The notes beneath the pieces are model-generated. The model saw only the letters and a list, made by a program, of their open reading frames with translations, had not been told where the DNA came from and searched no databases. The position numbers and the translations under genes were made by a program. From Mediterranea sp. An20 (lineage in GTDB: Bacteria > Bacteroidota > Bacteroidia > Bacteroidales > Bacteroidaceae), in contig NZ_NFJV01000020.1 of assembly GCF_002160055.1 (NCBI RefSeq), positions 1 to 64,000 on the forward strand: DNA of 64,000 bases, written 5' to 3'. This document shows positions 63,438-64,000 of this stretch, one piece after another (positions within the stretch are counted from its first letter, which is position 1; each line of letters starts with the position of its first letter).

Positions 63438-63598
63438 AACACAGAGGCACGGAGACACAGAGCTTTTGTTTTCTTGTCCATAGCTCACAGAGTTAATTTC
63501 CCTTCTCTCGTATGCGGCGAAGCCGCGGACTCTGTGACCTCCCGTCATTTTTACCGACAGACAGTTACAGAACTTTGTGTCTCTGTGTCTCTGTGTTT
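63438..63598 (+). repeat. CACAGAGACAC-type intergenic repeat, copy 4
   Basis: This 161-bp block lies between the hflX and DUF4954 genes. Its ends are AACACAGAGGCACGGAG and GTCTCTGTGTCTCTGTGTTT, and the centre has GCGGCGAAGCCGCGGAC. It is the closest relative of copy 1 (inverted), with most positions identical, and shares right-flank GATTGATTACTTATG with copies 1 and 2. Confidence 0.82.
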
Positions 63599-63647
63599 GA
63601 TATAAACTAATTCTGATTGATTACTTATGGAGCAAAAGTTTCCCCGG

Positions 63648-64000
63648 TTATTCCTCTTCCTCGTATGACTGGTACAGGAAGTCGTTGTAGGGATATTTCT
63701 GCACGTGCAGTTCTTTGACGCGGGCATAGACCACACGTCGCAGTTCGTCTATGTTGATGCGTTCGCGGGCAGAGATGAAGATGCAGTCGCCTGCCATTTT
63801 TGCCATCCAGGTATTCATCAGCTCCTCCAGGGTAAGGTTTTCCCTCGTTTTCGGTGTGAGGTCGTCTTCGGCCTTCTTTACGTAGGTATAGGCATCGGTC
63901 TTGTTGAAGATTATCATCATGGGTTTACCGGCAGCCCCTATATCGGCCAGTGTCCTGTTCACCACTTCAATCTGTTCTTCAAAGTCGGGGTGGCTGATGT
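63648..64000 (-). CDS. hflX: GTPase HflX, C-terminal part (runs off the window)
   Basis: The last 117 residues are present. IIFNKTDAY is the GTPase G4 (NKxD) motif and IFISARERINIDELRRVV is the G5/SAR region, followed by a short acidic tail (YQSYEEEE). The upstream ISHPDFEEQIEVVNRTL is the typical HflX stretch before G4. HflX splits or rescues ribosomes in stress. The remaining N-terminal part lies beyond the window end. Confidence 0.85.
   Translation of the reverse strand, partial: ISHPDFEEQIEVVNRTLADIGAAGKPMMIIFNKTDAYTYVKKAEDDLTPKTRENLTLEELMNTWMAKMAGDCIFISARERINIDELRRVVYARVKELHVQKYPYNDFLYQSYEEEE

Noticed and set aside
1-64000. CRISPR arrays and tRNA or rRNA genes
   Set aside because: No regularly spaced direct repeats with unique spacers were seen, and no tRNA cloverleaf or rRNA-like stretch was recognised by eye in the gaps.

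Overview
The window reads as chromosome of a Bacteroides-type gut bacterium. Evidence is the housekeeping set (methylmalonyl-CoA mutase pair, AspT/YidE-type transporter, Rel, DUF4954, DUF5063 and DUF4091 proteins), the carbohydrate-active enzymes with lipoprotein or Sec signals, and repeated matches to the Bacteroides promoter consensus (TTTG, about 20 bp, TAnnTTTG). I do not assign a species. No rRNA, tRNA or CRISPR array was seen.

Layout. 0-5.8 kb is an accessory region: a VirE/VapE-type primase-ATPase, a frameshifted small gene, dense short repeats, an AAA-ATPase/PD-(D/E)XK protein, a remnant of an Rpn-type nuclease and an orphan gene. 5.8-22.7 kb is an AT-rich surface-polysaccharide locus on the + strand. 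It opens with an iron-sulfur/FrhB-acyltransferase fusion, then an acyl-carrier-protein module (two ACPs, two SDRs, a KAS III, an AMP ligase), an aldo/keto reductase, a Wzx flippase, a pyruvyl transferase, WecB, four glycosyltransferases and a Wzy-like polymerase. 22.7-27.2 kb holds a decayed toxin-antitoxin pair followed by Wzz and Wza-type export genes of higher G+C. 27.2-33.3 kb is housekeeping (rRNA methyltransferase, 3'-5' exonuclease, DUF5063, Ogt, cytidylate-kinase-like, transporter). 33.6-38.1 kb is mutA-mutB with a small mobile gene between them. 38.5-45.5 kb has a candidate small RNA, an AraC regulator, a GH29 fucosidase and a GH2 enzyme. 45.9-64 kb is mostly core: topB, an M20 dipeptidase, aroC, a lipoprotein, rel, a DUF4091 protein, a MerR regulator, an M23 peptidase, alaS, a DUF4954 protein and the end of hflX.

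The strongest unexplained signal is a repeat family with termini like AACACAGAGACACxGAG. One 502-bp copy carries a GxxExxY-family nuclease-like gene and lies exactly between the mutA stop codon and the mutB leader. Four non-coding copies of about 160 bp and at least two shorter palindromic ones lie in other intergenic gaps, in both orientations. This looks like a nuclease gene with its non-autonomous derivatives. A second theme is reassortment and possible phase variation in the polysaccharide locus: a decayed KAS III tail lies between intact genes, a nine-G tract lies in the coding sequence of the first SDR just before its active site, and a ten-G tract lies upstream of wzz.
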